Source of the DNA: Excoecaria cochinchinensis
Lineage: Eukaryota; Streptophyta; Magnoliopsida; Malpighiales; Euphorbiaceae
DNA length: 64,000 bases
Assembly (NCBI GenBank): GCA_947683425.1
Contig: CANTUQ010000073.1
Span: 10,064,001-10,128,000 of the forward strand
Direction of reading: 5' to 3'
Shown piece by piece: positions 12,270 through 24,693 of the stretch. Positions within the stretch are counted from its first letter, which is position 1; each line of letters opens with the position of its first letter. Position numbers and translations under genes: made by a program. The notes under the pieces were generated by a model that had not been told where the DNA came from, did no database searches, and saw nothing but the letters and a program-made list of their open reading frames with translations.

Positions 12270-14784
12270 CACGGGTGCTTGTGTCCCTTGTAGGTTGTGA
12301 ATTGGAGTCGTATTTTGAAGGAAGTTCTGCAAGCCACCCTAGGAGCGGGAAGTGTCATTTTGAGTGTAATGATTTTGTAAAGTTAAAGATCCATTTTTGT
12401 AATAACTATTCTTTTTGTAATCTGTATAGTAATATGCAAGTTAAGAAGTGAAATCTGTAACTTGTAATATGAGAGCTATAATGAACTAGTAATAGTGTAT
12501 GAGCTAGTGCTAGTGTATGGGTTATAGTCCTTAGTGTATGCTAATAGTGATAGAGATATTAAGTAATGTTAATTGAATATGGTAATTGTATGCTTAATGC
12601 CGTGTAGCGCTCCCTTGTCCCTCCAAGGGACATTGGCGCATTACAAATATTTTTTAGATTATTGAAAAGTATAACTCATGATGAGTTCGAAAGTAAAATT
12701 TGGAGTGGATTTGAGGTCAAATAGATTCTCAAAAGTTAAAAATAAGAAAAAGTAGTGCTTTCGGTTTAAATAGTTATTATTTGATTGAGAGTTTGACCGG
12801 ACCGTAGAATATGTTATGGACCTCAGAAAAATAATCTAAAAATATGGACATACTCGCATTGATGAGTAAAATCATATAGTAATGAGAAATTAATCGTACG
12901 ATGACATAAAAATTTGGGTTATCGGACTGGTATAAGTGAATTGGACCGGGAAACAGTCTTGGATTGACTTGAAAATATTAGAGTAAGCTAATTAATATAT
13001 TCTGAGAATTTTAGAATCATTTTTATGTGGAATTGAGCCCATGAAGTGAGATAAATAAAAGTCAAGCGTATATTGGTCATTTTGTATCTACGGATTTCAT
13101 TGAATGCATTAAATAAACACGTGGGCCAATGTTTGAGAATGGATAAATTATAAGCTAAATGTATGAAGAATTAAGAGATAAAGGGATTGAAGTGGAAGTT
13201 TACATAAAAAAAAAATCTAAATAGGTCTAATAGAATGTTGATAAGTATGGTCAAAGGATAAGAACGAAGGAAATTGAGGAAAAGTTGGTTAACCAACTTT
13301 AAGCACATGAATTTGGCTCTTTGTGTGATAGAATGGCCGGCCAATTGATGAGGGAAAAGAGAGGATATTTCCTCATCTTCTTCCTCACGCCACCTTCCCT
13401 AAAAATCAAGACACAAAATAGAGTTTTGGACATTTCAAGTTTCAAGTGTTTTAGATGGAGGATCTGTATGAGAAAGTTAAGGAAATAAGCCTCTAATTTC
13501 ATTATTTTCTTTTTAAATGGTTAAGAAGACTAATTAATGATATGTATGGGTTTTTGACGATGATGATCATGAAAGAGTGAGAAAGCAAGGAAGAAAGCAC
13601 AAATAGAGATGAAGGAGCCATCAAATGAGGTTTGGGTAATTTTATGTGTTAATAAATATGTATGAGTAGATTGAAAGTTTTGAGATGATTGTATATGTAT
13701 TATGTTGAATTGGATGGAATTTTATGAATTGATGGTGTCAAAGTAGTTGATTATAGGCTTATTGGGTTACATAGTGCAATTCTGCCCATAGGTGCAGAAT
13801 GACCTTTAATGACTGTTTTGGGTATAATTGAAGTTTGAAAACTCCAAATGAAGCTATTCTAGTGCATTTAGAACCATGATGTCCATGCCTATAAAAGTCA
13901 TTGAAATGACCATAAGCAAATTCTGGCCCTAAGACTCTCATAAGTGGCCAAAATAGTTCTATTTTGGCTGAGTGGCTGGAACCAGGTCTGTCCTTGGTGT
14001 TGTCTGACCTCGGTCCTGTCTTTAGGCCATAACTCGAGTTAGGAATCTCCAAATTGGGTGATTTTAAAGGAAGCGGAACTATAACATCTGTGTCTACAAT
14101 TGTTATAAAAATAACCATAATTAATGTCTTGCTCTAAGGTCCACAAAAGTGCCCAAAGCAGTAGCCTTTTTCCTGGAATAGGGCTTTGGAGCAGTCTATG
14201 TTTATGATTTCATATCTCCTAGGTTACAGCTCCAAATGAGCTAAAATTTGTTCCACTAGAAAGATAACATCTTGGAGATCATTTGTTAAGAGATAACTTT
14301 AGCTAAAAATTTCTTTTACTTGTTGATTATGAGTGCATAATTGGTTTGGGAAGTATTTTTAGAGTGGAGCGATGTTGTGTTTCTAGAAAGACACAATTAT
14401 GCTCGAGAAGCATAGTTGTGCTCTCCAAAACATAGTTGTGCCCGACAAACACAGCCAAGCTTTGCAAAAGCATAGCTATAGTTTAGCATGATTTCTTTTG
14501 TTTGTGAGTTAACTTATGAGTTTTGCTACCAAATGAACTCGGATTTAAACCAAATTAAATGTGATGATTATTTAATAATAATAAATTATATTTGTTAAAT
14601 TTTTGTGTTATTTTATATTATTCATGAGATTTAGTCTCCATTTTGAATCCGCTTTTAACCTGAACTTCCTGAAACTTGTTTGGCATATTCGAATGACTTG
14701 TGATTAAAGGATTGAATGAATAATATGATAGGTATTAAATTGATGATATGCAAATAACATTGTGCATGATTATTGTATGAGTTT

Positions 14785-15010
14785 ACATGATCTGTATCTA
14801 ATCTGTTATCCAATCTATTATCCGATCTGTTGTTTGATATGTATATGATCTGTTACCTGATTTATTACCTTATCTGTTACTTGATCTATTACTTGATCTG
14901 TTATCTGATCTGTATTTGATCTGTTATCTGATCTGTATCTGATTTGTTTACCTGATCTGTATCTGATCTATTACCTGATTGGTATCTGATCTGTTACCTA
15001 AACTGTAGTT
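14785..15010 (+). repeat. GATCTGTTA degenerate short tandem repeat
   Basis: About fifteen units of 10-18 bases of the type TGATCTGTTACCTGATCTGT, within the LTR. No function can be inferred. Confidence 0.8.
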
Positions 15011-16421
15011 GATTTGTATATAATATGTTATATGATTTTATATGTATTATGTCTTTACACAGCATACTAGAGTATGTAGAACTATGTGGTTCTTATTCCC
15101 AACTCTTGGGATACGTAGGAAACTTGGAATATTTATTCCAAGTCTGAACCAAATTATAAAAATTTGATATATGCCTAGAAATGTACAAGTGCCTGAAAGT
15201 TTATACATAGAAACTAATATTATGACTGTAATTAGGAGACGCACAAATATTCAAGTAATTTATTATATGTTAATGCGACATAAATTAAAAGTATATGTGT
15301 AAATGAAAATGTAAACATAATTAAAAGTGTTAAAGTATGAGAATTGGATTTTATAATAATTAAGAAAAGTTTTGCCCTTAGTAGTGGTCTGGCGGTCTAA
15401 ATCTAGTCCAGGATATGTTTGGCTAGACATAGGGACACCCATATCGCGGTGCAAGTCATAACGACTTGCTTTGCTATGGCAGATTCACGATAGTCTCCCA
15501 TAGCCCTTTGTTATATGTCACACGTCATACATCATACGTCATATGTTATATGAAAGTGATGGAGTGGTCCTTCGGGCTCATTCCCTAGTGTAGTACAGTG
15601 GATCTCTGGAGTCCACGTCCCGTACATCTTGTCTGCAGATTTTCTACCGGAATTATGCTAGGGGCATATTGACATAAAGTATAAAAGCAAAATGTAACAC
15701 GACATAATGTAAAATGACTTATTGTAAAACGATATAATGTAAAATGACCTAATGTAAAATTGTAGAATGTATAAAAGCATAATGGTAAAAATGGCTTGAA
15801 AATGCAAAAAGTAAAGTGAATATTTATGAATGCAACGAATGTGGAATTGATATAAATGTTATAAGCCTCTGTTCTATGTCTTGATAGCCTTTGGGATCAG
15901 GACTAAATCCTGAATTTGGATCCTTATGTGTTTCTGGATCTTGATAGATCCCTTATGTATTTGTATTCTTGTACCTTTGGGTACCTACAAGTTTCTGAAT
16001 CTCGCTAGATCCCCTCTGTTATTGAAATGAATGTACCCTCGGGTACATGTGTTTTGATGCTTGTTATTTATTACTTTGATAAATGCAATAACTGATGTTT
16101 TGGGAAAATAAATAAAGAAATGGCAAGCCACCGGGCTATGTTTAATATGTTACTTATATGAATTAAGGAACATGAAAGATTAATTAAAATAATGCCTAAA
16201 GAATGTTTGTGTAAGTATGTTCATGAAGTGATATGCTATATTTTGGCTAGGTTAAAGTACTTTGGTCATGATCAATTATATGTGATTATTGTGTGAAAAT
16301 TTGCATGTGTATTTAATACATGAATACATATATATATATGTGAACTTATTGAATGCGTCCACTGTGTGGAATTTTTTGACGACTGCTGCGAGTAGTTGTC
16401 CATATTATGTTTTCTTCCTCA

Positions 16422-16439
16422 CTAAGCCTTTGTGCTTAG
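16422..16439 (+). promoter_or_regulatory. Conserved LTR hairpin 2
   Basis: CTAAGC CTTTGT GCTTAG, followed by CACGGGTG and GTGTAGGTT, 342 bases before the LTR end at 16781. Confidence 0.55.
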
Positions 16440-16781
16440 CACGGGTGTTTCATCCGTGTAGGTTTGGAGATAGAGGTGTCGCCAAGGACATTGCGCTGCA
16501 GTTAAGGCCAATAAGTCTATAGGAGTATTTGTAATATGATTTAGGGATGTAATGAATCATTGTTTTAGAAATAAATGGTTTGTATGTAATATGATTCACA
16601 GTGAAAGGTATTTTACGAGTTTGGTATGTGAAAGTATTTGGTATTGTAAGAAATTTTATAATTTTGTTTTTGTTATTCTGTTATTGTTTCTGTTGTGCTT
16701 TATTTTGTAGCATCCCTTACTTGTCGTCATGCTCCAACCATATTACTGTGTGGAGTGCCACGTACGGGTAAGGGTTGTTAC

Positions 16782-17640
16782 AAATAGTCTTTCCTTGGAC
16801 CTATGAAGATATGCAAAGAGTTGACCAAGAAAGTTGCTGGATATAAAAGGACGAGCCGCAGCAGAGTTTTTGTTGAAATTCCCCTCAAAGGAGACCAACG
16901 TTAGTGTGAGTTCCCTGATGGAGCTGTTAATGGTAGGGCATTCAAAACCAAAGGGTTGAAGAAGCTAGGAATAACCAAATCCACCGAACAACAATGAAGG
17001 GCAATTCAAAGCTGAAACTAGACAGATGCTTAAGAAGTACGGTTTCTAACACCATAAATCTTCTCCTTACCGTCCTCAAGCTCATAGAGTTGTTGAAGCA
17101 GCAAACAAGAATATGAAGAGGATGCTATCTAGGATGGTTCAGAAACACAAAGATTGGGCATAGTAGTTACCATTTTCGCTTTGGGGTTACAGGATCACTA
17201 TTAGAACTTCGATAGGTGTTTCACCATTTTATTTGGTTTATGGAACAGAGGCAGTGTTACTAGTAGAAGTCAAACTTCAATCCTTGAGGGTAGTCTTAGA
17301 GGCCAAATTACAAGAAGCAGAGTGGGCACAACAAAGACTATTGCAGTTAAACTTGTTGGATGAGGATCGAATGCGAGCCTATTATCACAATCAGGTTTTA
17401 TCATAAAAGGCTAGCTCGCTCGTTCGGAAAGAAGGTCCAAAAGCATCCATTGAAAGAAGGTGACTTAGTTTTTAAACACATAATACCGGGTGTTTTGAAT
17501 ATCCGAGGCAAATTTAGACCAACTTGAGAAGGTTTTTTTATGCTAACGGATAGTGATGGAAATAAGTTCAAAGAGCCATTCAACGTCGATAGGGCTACGA
17601 CTAAAAAAATCAAAAGAAGAGAATAAAGCCCTGCGGATTG
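16782..17640 (+). pseudogene. Tat/Ogre pol remnant (RNase H fragment and integrase)
   Basis: Plus-strand translations show an RNase H-linker piece (about 16850-16915), then after a deletion the integrase core end and C-terminal part. These match 61100-61600 of the better preserved minus-strand copy (SSPYRPQ, LPFSLWGYR, YGTEAVL, WAQQRLLQLNLLDEDR). Stops and frameshifts are frequent, including two adjacent stops at 17161-17166 and a frame change near 17400. The upstream pol and gag are lost, apparently where the Tekay-like LTRs lie. The gene is dead; it places this segment in the Tat lineage. Confidence 0.8.
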
Positions 17641-19043
17641 AAAACCAGAAAAATGGCAGCCTTGCTAAAATTGGGCACCCCGTCAGGGTGAAAAGCTAAA
17701 AAAGGCATTTTGGGCAAAAATTAGGGGCTAAGTGAAAATGTTCAATCATGAAAATCTGATAGAGTTGATTGATAATAGGAGTTTGATACTTCTAAAATCT
17801 AATATGAGATTAGATGGGGTCTTGTATTTTTTAGTTTAATGGAAAATAATGATCATGTGTGATGAAATTGGACTAAGACATACACATTTATGTAATGATA
17901 TATTAATATGATCAGAGCAGTTCATTGTGCATACTCAAAGTTGTCTAGTTCTAGTATAAAAAGTAACACATTGTTTCTTTATTACAATCTACTATTTGTC
18001 CTCTACACCATCCTAGTGCTTCAGCCAACTCGTCCCGTTATCAGCTTCAGGCTAATCATACAGTACCTTAATAAGGAAAATCAAAATCATACAGCTGCTG
18101 TTTAGAAAGGAGATGTCTCAGTGAGTATGTGTAATCACTCTTGGAAGAGGCTCTGATAATAGTTTTAGCTTCTCTTGTAACTACACCTAAAAAAAGAAAA
18201 AAAAAGGCTGTTATAGATGAAAACCATAATTAGCTCTCTAAGCAAAAGTTAGGTCAAAGGGCAAGGTGAAAATCTGAAAACAGGCAGTCTGTCCTAAAAA
18301 AATAATAAAAAAAATATAGCTGCTGGGGTGAATTAGGATCACCTCAAGCAAAAGTTAGGCACAAGGATGTGTGAAAATCCCTAACGGGACATATTTCCCG
18401 CTAAGATAAACTAGTGTGAAAACCCATAAGGGATGCACTACCTTTAAATAATGACTACAGATATCAAGAGAGAACGTTGCACCGATATTTCTCAGCTAGG
18501 GGGCATACTTCTCGATGGGTAAACCTAAAGACATGAAATCTAAAGCCCCTTCAAACAGCGTTGATCCTCCCACAAGTCACGGCCAGACCGTCTGTCACCC
18601 CTAACTCACTTGGATGAATTACTTCTCCGTATTTCTGCATGGTTCATACATCTCATGTATATGCTTTATCCTTATGTATTTGTTTTGTATATTTTTTGCA
18701 GGAAAAGAAATCCGATGTGGGCATCAACAAAAGGCAGGCTCAAATATTCAAGGACTAAAAAAAAATGCAAAGACCTCTTAAGAGACATCAAAGATCCGAA
18801 GATCTCTTCAGAAGCAAAACCAAATAACTCTTAAGAGGCTTTAAAAATCCAACGACCTCTTAAAAGGCATCAAATAATAAAAGTCCCTTCAACATGCAAT
18901 AATTTACTGAAGTCCTTTCAACAGGCATACAACATTAGCTCAACCGGGAAGATGGCCACCTCAGGTACCTGTCTCTTTCCTTTACTATGAATTTTGGCTC
19001 ACTTAGGCACTGGTGTACTAGGCTCCCCAAAATTGGGGGCAAC
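17641..19043 (+). mobile_element. 3' noncoding region of Tat/Ogre-type element
   Basis: It shares the CAGGCAGTCTGTCCTAAAA block (about 18280), the GTGAAAACCCATAAGGGA phrase (18415) and the GGCATCAACAAAAGGCAGG region (18720) with 3861-5815. It lacks the long GGGTTAGCACG array of that copy and instead has short GACCTCTTAA...AGACATCAAA repeats (18770-18870), so the repeat content of this region turns over between copies. It ends in a polypurine tract at 19028-19043. Confidence 0.75.
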
Positions 19044-19200
19044 TGTAGACACCGAGTCCTTAGGTAGCCCAGATCAGAGTTACCCAATGAGAAAAATGTG
19101 CACTAAGCTTCCCAAAATTTGGGGCAACTGTAGACACCAAGTTCTTAGGTAGCCCAGATCAGAGTTACCCAATGAGAAAAATGTTGCCAATGATACAAAG
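19031..19200 (+). repeat. 85-base tandem duplication of polypurine tract and LTR start
   Basis: AATTGGGGGCAACTGTAGACA at about 19031 recurs as ATTTGGGGCAACTGTAGACA at about 19117, each followed by the same 70 bases of LTR start. The LTR start is therefore present at both 19044 and 19129. Confidence 0.85.
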
Positions 19201-21576
19201 AGTTACCCCCGGGCCCAGTCCTCATCCTTGGTTTTCATAATCTTTCAAAGGTTTTTCTCAGATTTAGTCTTTTGCACTTTGGTGAAGGTAAAAATGATGG
19301 TTCAAATTGCAAAATATAGCTTTTAGGGACTCTCGTCTGTCGAGCCCATAACTCACAAAGTCAAGGGCACAGGCCGGCCGAGTCATATGCAATGGCAATT
19401 TTGTAAATTTAATCTCATTTTTTATAGCTGCTCTTCTCTCACTGAGTGTCGGCCATCTTGCATCATTCACAGCGAGAAATCTGCATCAATTCAAATTTAA
19501 AAAAGGAAGATTTAAAATGGATATTTTAGGCTGATTTTTGGGGATTAATGGATCAAAAATCTGATTTTCCACCAAATTTATGGGATTTGATTTTTTAAAA
19601 CTCCTAAAATCAAGATTTCCATTTTTAAAAGGAGATTTAAAAAAGTTTTTAGAAAAGAGAAGCATAATGTTTAGAGAGAGAAAGACTTCTTTTGAGAATT
19701 TTTTTGAAGCAAATTATTGAGGAAGGAGAAAAATAATTTTCCTCTCTTGGCAAATCTAAATCTTTTGAAAGAACAGTAATTTTCTGAGAAAGGAAAAGTC
19801 AATTTCCTCTTCTTGGGAAGTTTTAATTCCATCATTTTTCTTGATATACAGCAAATAAAAGAGTTTTTTTCTTTGTTGTTTTTTTTAAAGATGATTGTGA
19901 AATTCAAAGGACGGCATAAGCACACTTTCATTATCTACAGATCAAACAAATCTAAGGGTAAATATTCTGGACTCAATTTCTTTCCTTTTTCTTTACATGT
20001 TTAAATTTGATTAAATGCCATGAAAATGTCTTAGCTTCGTTTAATCTATGTGATTTCTGTTATTTTACGTCATTTTGCATGCTTAGATACTTGATAGGAT
20101 TATTATGTCATGAATGAATGAAAAATAATTAATAAATATATAGAAATGTATGTTTATAGGTTTTTCTCTATTAATAATGATTTGAAGTTTTTTGCATGTT
20201 TAAATTTGTAATTCTTTGATATTTTTAGTTTTTCACGATTTAAATTAATTTCTGAGGTCCTGGGCATGATTTAGTTGTGTTTTTAAGTCTTAATATGCAT
20301 GACATAGGTTTATTTAGCATGACAACATGTTAAAAATAGAGGTCTGTGCATGATTCTGTCTTCTGGGCGTGACAGACGAGAAGAAGACTCGAGCAACGCC
20401 CGTCTCTCATAGCGAGCAATGGGACGGAGCGGAAGTCTTCCTTTCCGTCTCTCACCTCTCACTCTGCCCGTCCGTCCCATCTTGTGGTCGTCCATGCTCT
20501 TTTGTTTGGTTGATTTTCATTCCTTGCATGCATTTTTCTTTTGTTTTATTTTGTGTCATATGGCATGGTTTATTTATTTTCTTGTTTTTAGCATGCAACT
20601 TTTATTTTCTATTATTTATATGTTTTCTTACTACTTATTTATTTTTGTTTCCAATGTGCACATATTTATTTATTCAAACATTTTTCATTCATTTATTATA
20701 TTTCTAATGAATTATTTTCTTTTATTTTTTTGACTTAAAATACCTTAGCATGCATGCATTTCCCGACGAATGGAGATTTGGAGACTAGAATGCATTAGTT
20801 ACATTGGGTTAATAATTTTTTTTTTTGTACTTTATTTATTTTTAGCTTTCCTTTCTATTATTTTGATTTGGATTTGTAATAATAATAAAATATTTTTATG
20901 CAAATTAACATAAAAATCACACGAAAAGAATTTGCACAAATAAAATGGGATTTTTTCAAAATAAATGGACCAATGTCTAGTTTTCTATCCCAAAATAACA
21001 CTCAAAGGAACAGTTCTTATTTTCTCAAAATTGGATCATTCATCCTTGTTTTCTAAAAAATTATAAAGAAAATTTTCATCTTTTATAAATATGCATGCGA
21101 GAACCAATTTCCCACCTTAATGAACTCCCTGTTTTATGTATGTTTATCTTTCCTTTTTGTAGGATAATTTTGTTTTATTTCGAGATTATTGTAATTTATT
21201 ATCTTTATAGCTTTCTTTATGTGCTTGTATTTTGCTTTTATTTATTTGCATAAATCGTGTGAGAAAAGAGATAGGAAGTTAATCTTAAAAACTCATTTAT
21301 AAACATTTAACCAAGATAAAGGTAATAGTGAAGTCCCGAACCTTCTTTGGTTTAGGCCTCATGAGGTTAGATTTACTTTTTAAATGTTTTGTTTTGTGGG
21401 AACTCCATAATATCTACCTCTTGGTCCCCATATAGATGCCCTCGTAGGTTGATCGTCAATAATGGAATTGGGATACCCCTATCTATTATGAAGTGACCAA
21501 TCTTCACGAGTTTAATAAACCTTCTCGGACCCTAAAAGTGGGCTTTCGGGGTTGATGGGGTTTGATGCACGTCACA
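19044..21576 (+). mobile_element. 3' LTR of Tat/Ogre-type element
   Basis: Starts TGTAGACACCGAGTCC and ends TTGATGCACGTCACA. It aligns in order with 5816-10200: start, GGGATTTTTTC...ACCAATGTC block (9390 and 20950), GCATGCGAGAACCAATT-like text (9475 and 21095), tandem repeat unit and GC-rich end. It has no primer site after 21576, so it is a genuine 3' LTR. Purine-rich GACGAGAAGAAGACTCGAG and GGGACGGAGCGGAAG text at 20370-20440 forms its GC-rich cassette. Confidence 0.75.
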
Positions 21577-21654
21577 GCAGGGTTAATGTTAAGTGACTAA
21601 AGGTTCTAGCCTGATTATTAACGTGGCATTTGCACCTCCCTTGCTCAGACATTT
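21577..21654. other. Short intervening sequence
   Basis: 78 bases between the Tat/Ogre LTR end and the next insertion. Its last five bases, CATTT, are the target duplication of the element at 21655-27136. It probably joins the gag remnant at 27142 on the far side. Confidence 0.5.
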
Positions 21655-24041
21655 TGTAACACCTCGATATCCCTCGGGAGGAAATCGGGGCACCACGCAA
21701 CAAACATAAACACGTAATCATTCAAACTCAAAAGCAGAAGTAATAACAAGAAAATAATTAGAATAACTTGGGCCAAACATACTACTCTTATAATATATAT
21801 ATAAACTGTACATATTACAAAAGCTTTATACTTAATACATATTCATCTTCTGTACATATATAATACAATTAACATTTACACTTCATTACTATACTTTTCT
21901 ATATACATAATGATGTTACTCAAAACATAAGAAACTCTATCTTATGCAAAAATATCTTCATCAAGCTCCTAGTGGCCATGACCTATAGATGTGCACTCAC
22001 TGATCCAATCCTGTAAACCTACACGGAAACAAACGTCCGCGCTAAGCGATAACGCTTAGTGTGGATAAATAGAAGTAATAGACTTCGAACGAAGTCACAA
22101 ATATATCAAATGCATATCAAGAGTCATGTCACTTAAAAATAACCATATACACAACCTTACGAACAAATAACATCACACTCTAACCTGTTCCATGTGCAAA
22201 AATCCAAATATGGCAAACAATATCGGTATCATGTCATATTATGTTCATATACATAGACAAGTCTCTACTACGCCTCTTGTAGACTACAAACTATACCGTA
22301 GCCTAAATTCTCAACAACGGTGGATACGGGCGCGTTAAATACTAATAAACAGTATTAAACTCTAGAGACCTAACTCAAAATTGAATACACTAGGTATTCG
22401 TCGATAAACAAATTAAGGTCACGATAGCAGCCTTATGTTAACCCTTTATAAGCATACTTATCTATCCACTATGATGACACTTCAGGCTCAACTCACTCAC
22501 TCGAAACATAACACTAGATAGAACTAAGACCAAGAGTCATAACACTGGAATAGCAACAATCACTTACACAAGATATTTCACTTAACAGTACCAAAATCAC
22601 AAGTTAAAACATTATCACAAGATTAAATATCCATACTAAACTCTAACAATGATTTTATCAAGGTAAAGCAAAACATAAACCATGCACTAGGGAGAATACA
22701 TGCTAAATGAGACCAGAAGAAATCATTGTTGGAAGCAGAGCAGGATAGGAAAGAGGTTCACTGTCGCGATCGCTACAGAAGGTTACACTCGCGACAGAGG
22801 CCAGGTTTGCACTGCAGGAAATGGGAGGCTACACGCTCTTATACACGACTCGTGTTCTTGTACACGTCTCGTTCACTTGTGCACGTTGCGTGCACTGGTG
22901 CACAATTCGTGCACTTGTGCATGACTCGTGCACAGTAACTCATGCCTCTCCGAGTCGTGTTGGCTTTCACGACTTAGAGCACGCAGGAGCAGCCCTTCAT
23001 GACTCATGCAAGGCATCCGAAAGGTGCTGCGAAAATCTGGCTCTGTCGAGATTGCGACGAGCGTAGCGCTCGCGACAGAGTCGTATTTTTCCCCAGAAAC
23101 TACTCTTCACTGCTCTGTTTTCAAAACCAAAGATGCCCACATCACTGAAACATGCAATAACTCTTACCTCAGCACTCAAATGCCTTCCAAAACATGCTCA
23201 TAATCAAAATACACTCAATCAAGCACAATAATCACTAAACATGCATTTAAATTCAAAGTCACACACGATCCCAACCTCTAGGTAGCTTGATCACCACTCT
23301 CTACTCAATCCCGACCTTCTCCTTGCCTTTGTCTAATCTCTTGTTAACAGTTTCAATAAAATCATTCAAATAATACTTGAATCAATCCTCATCTCACTTT
23401 AAATCAAAAATAGGAAGAAAAAGGAGGTCAAATCGAAGAACTAACAAAACCTACCTTCTCAAGAGTCTAACTCAACCTCCACAACACTCTCTTCAAACCA
23501 ATCCAAGTGATCCACTTAAGGAGTAAACCAAAAGAAGAAGAAAAGAAAAAGAAACAAAAGTGAGTACGGCAAAACCAAGAACAAAGAAAGAAAATGAACA
23601 AAAGAAGTCCAAAAGCAAAAAATGAAAAGAAATGCAAGAAGGGTGGCTGGTCAACCCTCATCCAAAGCCAACCAATCCAAATTAATGCCACCTAAACACA
23701 ATAAATGCCAAACCACTTCATTTAATACATCTCACCTCACTAAATTCTTCACTAGACACATGTATAAAATACAAGTGTTAAACTCCCAGGCTCCTATGTG
23801 TCCCGATACACATCACTTAAACTCGAAAAGTCCAACTCACGCAGAACCCGAAGTAGTGTTCTGTCGCGCTCGCTACAGAACCCTTACTTAGATCAATTAT
23901 TTTTTTCTCTTCAGGCCAAACTCTCCTTTAACCAAAACTCTTACATTCTCAACTTGTACACTCTTTCGAATGCTCTCTTATACCCACAAATACTTTACAA
24001 TATATTACAATTCCTACTAGGGTCCGAAGCGGGTTGTTACA
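21655..24041 (-). mobile_element. 3' LTR of gag-only element
   Basis: Plus-strand text runs from TGTAACACCTCGATATCCC to CGGGTTGTTACA. It matches 24700-27136 closely along its whole length. Differences include a longer CGGGAGGAAATCGGGGCACC end and a shorter GTGCAC array (22830-22940). A 19-base palindrome block (GTCGCG...CGCGAC type) lies at 23043-23086 and again at 23858-23880. Confidence 0.9.
22042..22059 (-). promoter_or_regulatory. Conserved LTR hairpin 3
   Basis: CTAAGCG ATAA CGCTTAG, a 7-base-pair stem, 387 bases from the LTR's minus-strand 3' end at 21655. The plus-strand text beside it, CCTACACGG, is the complement of the TGTAGG flank seen at the plus-strand copies. Confidence 0.55.
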
Positions 24042-24057
24042 AATCTCTCATCCTTAA
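24042..24057 (-). other. Polypurine tract (minus)
   Basis: On the minus strand TTAAGGATGAGAGATT abuts the 3' LTR start TGTAACAACCCG. Just upstream is TTTCGAGGACAAAATTTC, the usual Tekay-clade sequence in this place. Confidence 0.75.
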
Positions 24058-24129
24058 GAAATTTTGTCCTCGAAATTTCCCCAATAATCATTTACATCCC
24101 AACCATCAAAAATGAACTCATACGAAAAC

Positions 24130-24579
24130 TTAACAATTTAAAAACTTACCGGAAGGACTTACGGGCTCATTCATATTCTTGCTTGCTTGCAGTACTAGAT
24201 TCTCTCTTGATTTAGGACACCTGGCAAGCAAATGATCCTTACTGCCACACCTAAAGCAGGCTCCCGTGATCTTCCTACACTTGCCCCAGTGTTTCCTCTG
24301 ATAATATTGACATTTCGGTGTCTCCCGTGCTCTCTTGTCTACTTTTGTTTCTATACCTGATGCTTTTCTCTTTTGTCCTCTTTTCTTAACAAAATCCTTA
24401 GAAACTTTAGGAGCAATCAATCTGTCCAAAATCCAAATCAACCCTTGCACAATTTCTGAATTCTTATACCCTATACCGGGACCATCATCTCGCTGACGCT
24501 GCGGAATAGGCTGATCAACTCTAATTGAAATCACGCTACCTGTTATTTCGCCCCCATTCTCACTCGGATTCAACTCCAT
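24130..24579 (-). CDS. Gag C-terminal fragment with CCHC zinc knuckle
   Basis: A 149-residue open frame on the minus strand, the only coding sequence of the 21655-27136 element. Near residues 111-124 is a perfect CX2CX4HX4C zinc knuckle (CFRCGSKDHLLARC), the nucleocapsid motif that binds element RNA in gag of Ty3/gypsy retrotransposons. It is preceded by a basic Lys/Arg-rich stretch (about residues 63-90). The large capsid domain normally found upstream is missing, so this is a reduced gag or the tail of a deleted one. The frame starts about 100 bases after the primer site, which suits translation from the element's leader. The frame is uninterrupted, which fits either recent insertion or retained use. 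Confidence is high for identity and low for function. Confidence 0.8.
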   Translation of the reverse strand: MELNPSENGGEITGSVISIRVDQPIPQRQRDDGPGIGYKNSEIVQGLIWILDRLIAPKVSKDFVKKRGQKRKASGIETKVDKRARETPKCQYYQRKHWGKCRKITGACFRCGSKDHLLARCPKSRENLVLQASKNMNEPVSPSGKFLNC

Positions 24580-24680
24580 CTAACTCTACACAAAATGACA
24601 TCTACATTAGGTCACGACTCTAGACAAACTTTGATATTTAACCTATACTCTACATCTTATAGTCCTAAACCATCTACCTA

Positions 24681-24693
24681 AGCTCTAATACCA
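24681..24693 (-). other. Primer binding site, tRNA-iMet type
   Basis: Minus-strand TGGTATTAGAGCT lies six bases inside the 5' LTR end (ATTTAT spacer). It matches the usual initiator-methionine tRNA site except one T for C. Confidence 0.85.

Larger units (their letters stand above)
10894..12645 (+). mobile_element. Tekay-like LTR (plus), left edge uncertain
   Basis: Noncoding LTR-type sequence ending ATTGGCGCATTACA at 12645. It has the conserved hairpin CTAAGC...GCTTAGCACGGGTG at 12252-12269, 376 bases before the end, as in the other Tekay-like LTRs here. A palindromic repeat lies at 11130-11400. No target duplication could be matched with confidence. A shorter insertion starting at about 11950 (TGTTCCTATTG after AATAT, with AATAT following 12645) is possible but weak in such AT-rich DNA. 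Confidence 0.5.
12646..16781 (+). mobile_element. Long Tekay-like LTR (plus), left edge uncertain
   Basis: Noncoding sequence ending GGGTAAGGGTTGTTACA at 16781. It is homologous to the 5' LTR of the Tekay-type element at 50931-54553: both have a CTAGTCCAGGATATG...GGCTAG...CATAG block (15410-15430 and 53010-53035), then a GGTCCTTCGGGCTC-like block (15565 and 53210) and the hairpin near the end. A palindromic CATAGTTGTG/CACAGC cluster is at 14376-14475, and GATCTGTTATCTGATCTG repeats run from 14785 to 15010. The two adjacent LTR ends (12645, 16781) show at least two insertions or a recombination product. It replaces the gag to reverse transcriptase part of the host Tat/Ogre element. Confidence 0.6.

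Noticed and set aside
11950..12645. A separate 0.7-kb solo LTR with AATAT target copies
   Set aside because: AATAT followed by TG is expected by chance in this AT-rich DNA, and no independent support was seen. Left as a possibility in the LTR entry.
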